Source: DATKZH01 sp964475955 (GTDB lineage: Bacteria; Planctomycetota; Planctomycetia; Pirellulales; Thermoguttaceae). Taken from it: a stretch of 5,788 bases of DNA. The notes beneath the pieces are model-generated. The model was not told where the DNA came from, ran no database searches, and worked only from the letters and a program-made list of their open reading frames with translations. This document shows, piece after piece, positions 5,753-5,788 of this stretch (its first letter is position 1; each line of letters begins with the position of its first letter). The position numbers and the translations under genes were made by a program. Where the stretch lies: assembly GCA_964475955.1 (NCBI GenBank), contig CAYYZY010000302.1:1-5788 (forward strand), in the 5' to 3' direction.

Positions 5753-5787
5753 GGCCGCGTCCCGAATGGATTGTTCGGGGCGCGGCC
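5753..5787. repeat. Strong 14-bp hairpin at right edge
   Basis: Positions 5753-5766 (GGCCGCGTCCCGAA) pair with 5774-5787 in all 14 positions, 13 Watson-Crick and one G-T wobble, around the 7-base loop TGGATTG. The minus strand has no T-run after the stem. The plus strand ends one base later, so a following T-tract cannot be seen. It could be a terminator for a gene outside the window or the edge of a repeat element. Confidence 0.6.
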
Positions 5788-5788
5788 T

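Larger units (their letters stand above)
4991..5788. other. Gene-poor region upstream of the cyclase gene, no convincing gene
   Basis: About 800 bases carry no gene I can support. A 175-codon minus-strand frame (5585-5058) starts at TTG, and its Pro, Gly, Ser and Arg-rich product resembles no family. A 62-codon plus-strand frame at 5340-5528 has a good GGGAG seven bases before its ATG but no recognisable product. Base composition is visibly less GC-rich than the genes to the left. The cyclase ribosome binding site (5000-5004), an inverted repeat at 5057-5084, nested palindromes at 5215-5264, a hairpin at 5452-5474 and a strong hairpin at 5753-5787 are the structured parts. No tRNA, rRNA, CRISPR or transposase was seen. 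Confidence 0.55.

Overview
The window is GC-rich DNA with five recognisable protein genes, all on the minus strand, so transcription runs from high to low coordinates. The gene content and the styles of the kinase, phosphatase and zinc-ribbon proteins suggest a Planctomycetota-like bacterium, perhaps of the Pirellulales. That placement rests on general familiarity with such proteins, since no phylogenetic marker is present.

In transcription order the layout is as follows. (1) Positions 4991-5788 form a gene-poor segment with several palindromes and a strong hairpin at the right edge. (2) A cyclase-family metallohydrolase lies at 4990-4340. (3) A short intergenic stretch (4158-4339) holds a terminator-like hairpin and a plausible sigma70-type promoter. 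(4) A three-gene cluster follows: a HAD-superfamily phosphatase-like protein (4157-3267), a deoxyhypusine-synthase-like protein (3174-2206) and a PfkB-family sugar kinase related to heptose-phosphate kinases (2209-1148). The last two overlap by four bases. (5) Positions 777-1147 are an intergenic region with clustered palindromes around GCGAATTCG and TTCGCGAA. (6) A protein of unknown function with a C-terminal zinc ribbon lies at 776-96. (7) A 71-base nested inverted repeat occupies the left edge.

The most interesting unit is the HAD, DHS-like and PfkB-kinase cluster. A sugar kinase, a phosphatase and an NAD-binding DHS-fold enzyme in one probable operon look like consecutive steps of a small-molecule pathway, possibly on a phosphorylated sugar. 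None of the usual partners of ADP-heptose synthesis (isomerase, GmhB-type phosphatase, adenylyltransferase) is in the window. Bacteria lack the eukaryotic and archaeal DHS substrate eIF5A. The DHS-like protein keeps a lysine where the catalytic lysine is expected but seems to lack the conserved His of the true enzyme, so its reaction is open. The cyclase-family gene just upstream could belong to the same pathway or be an independent neighbour.
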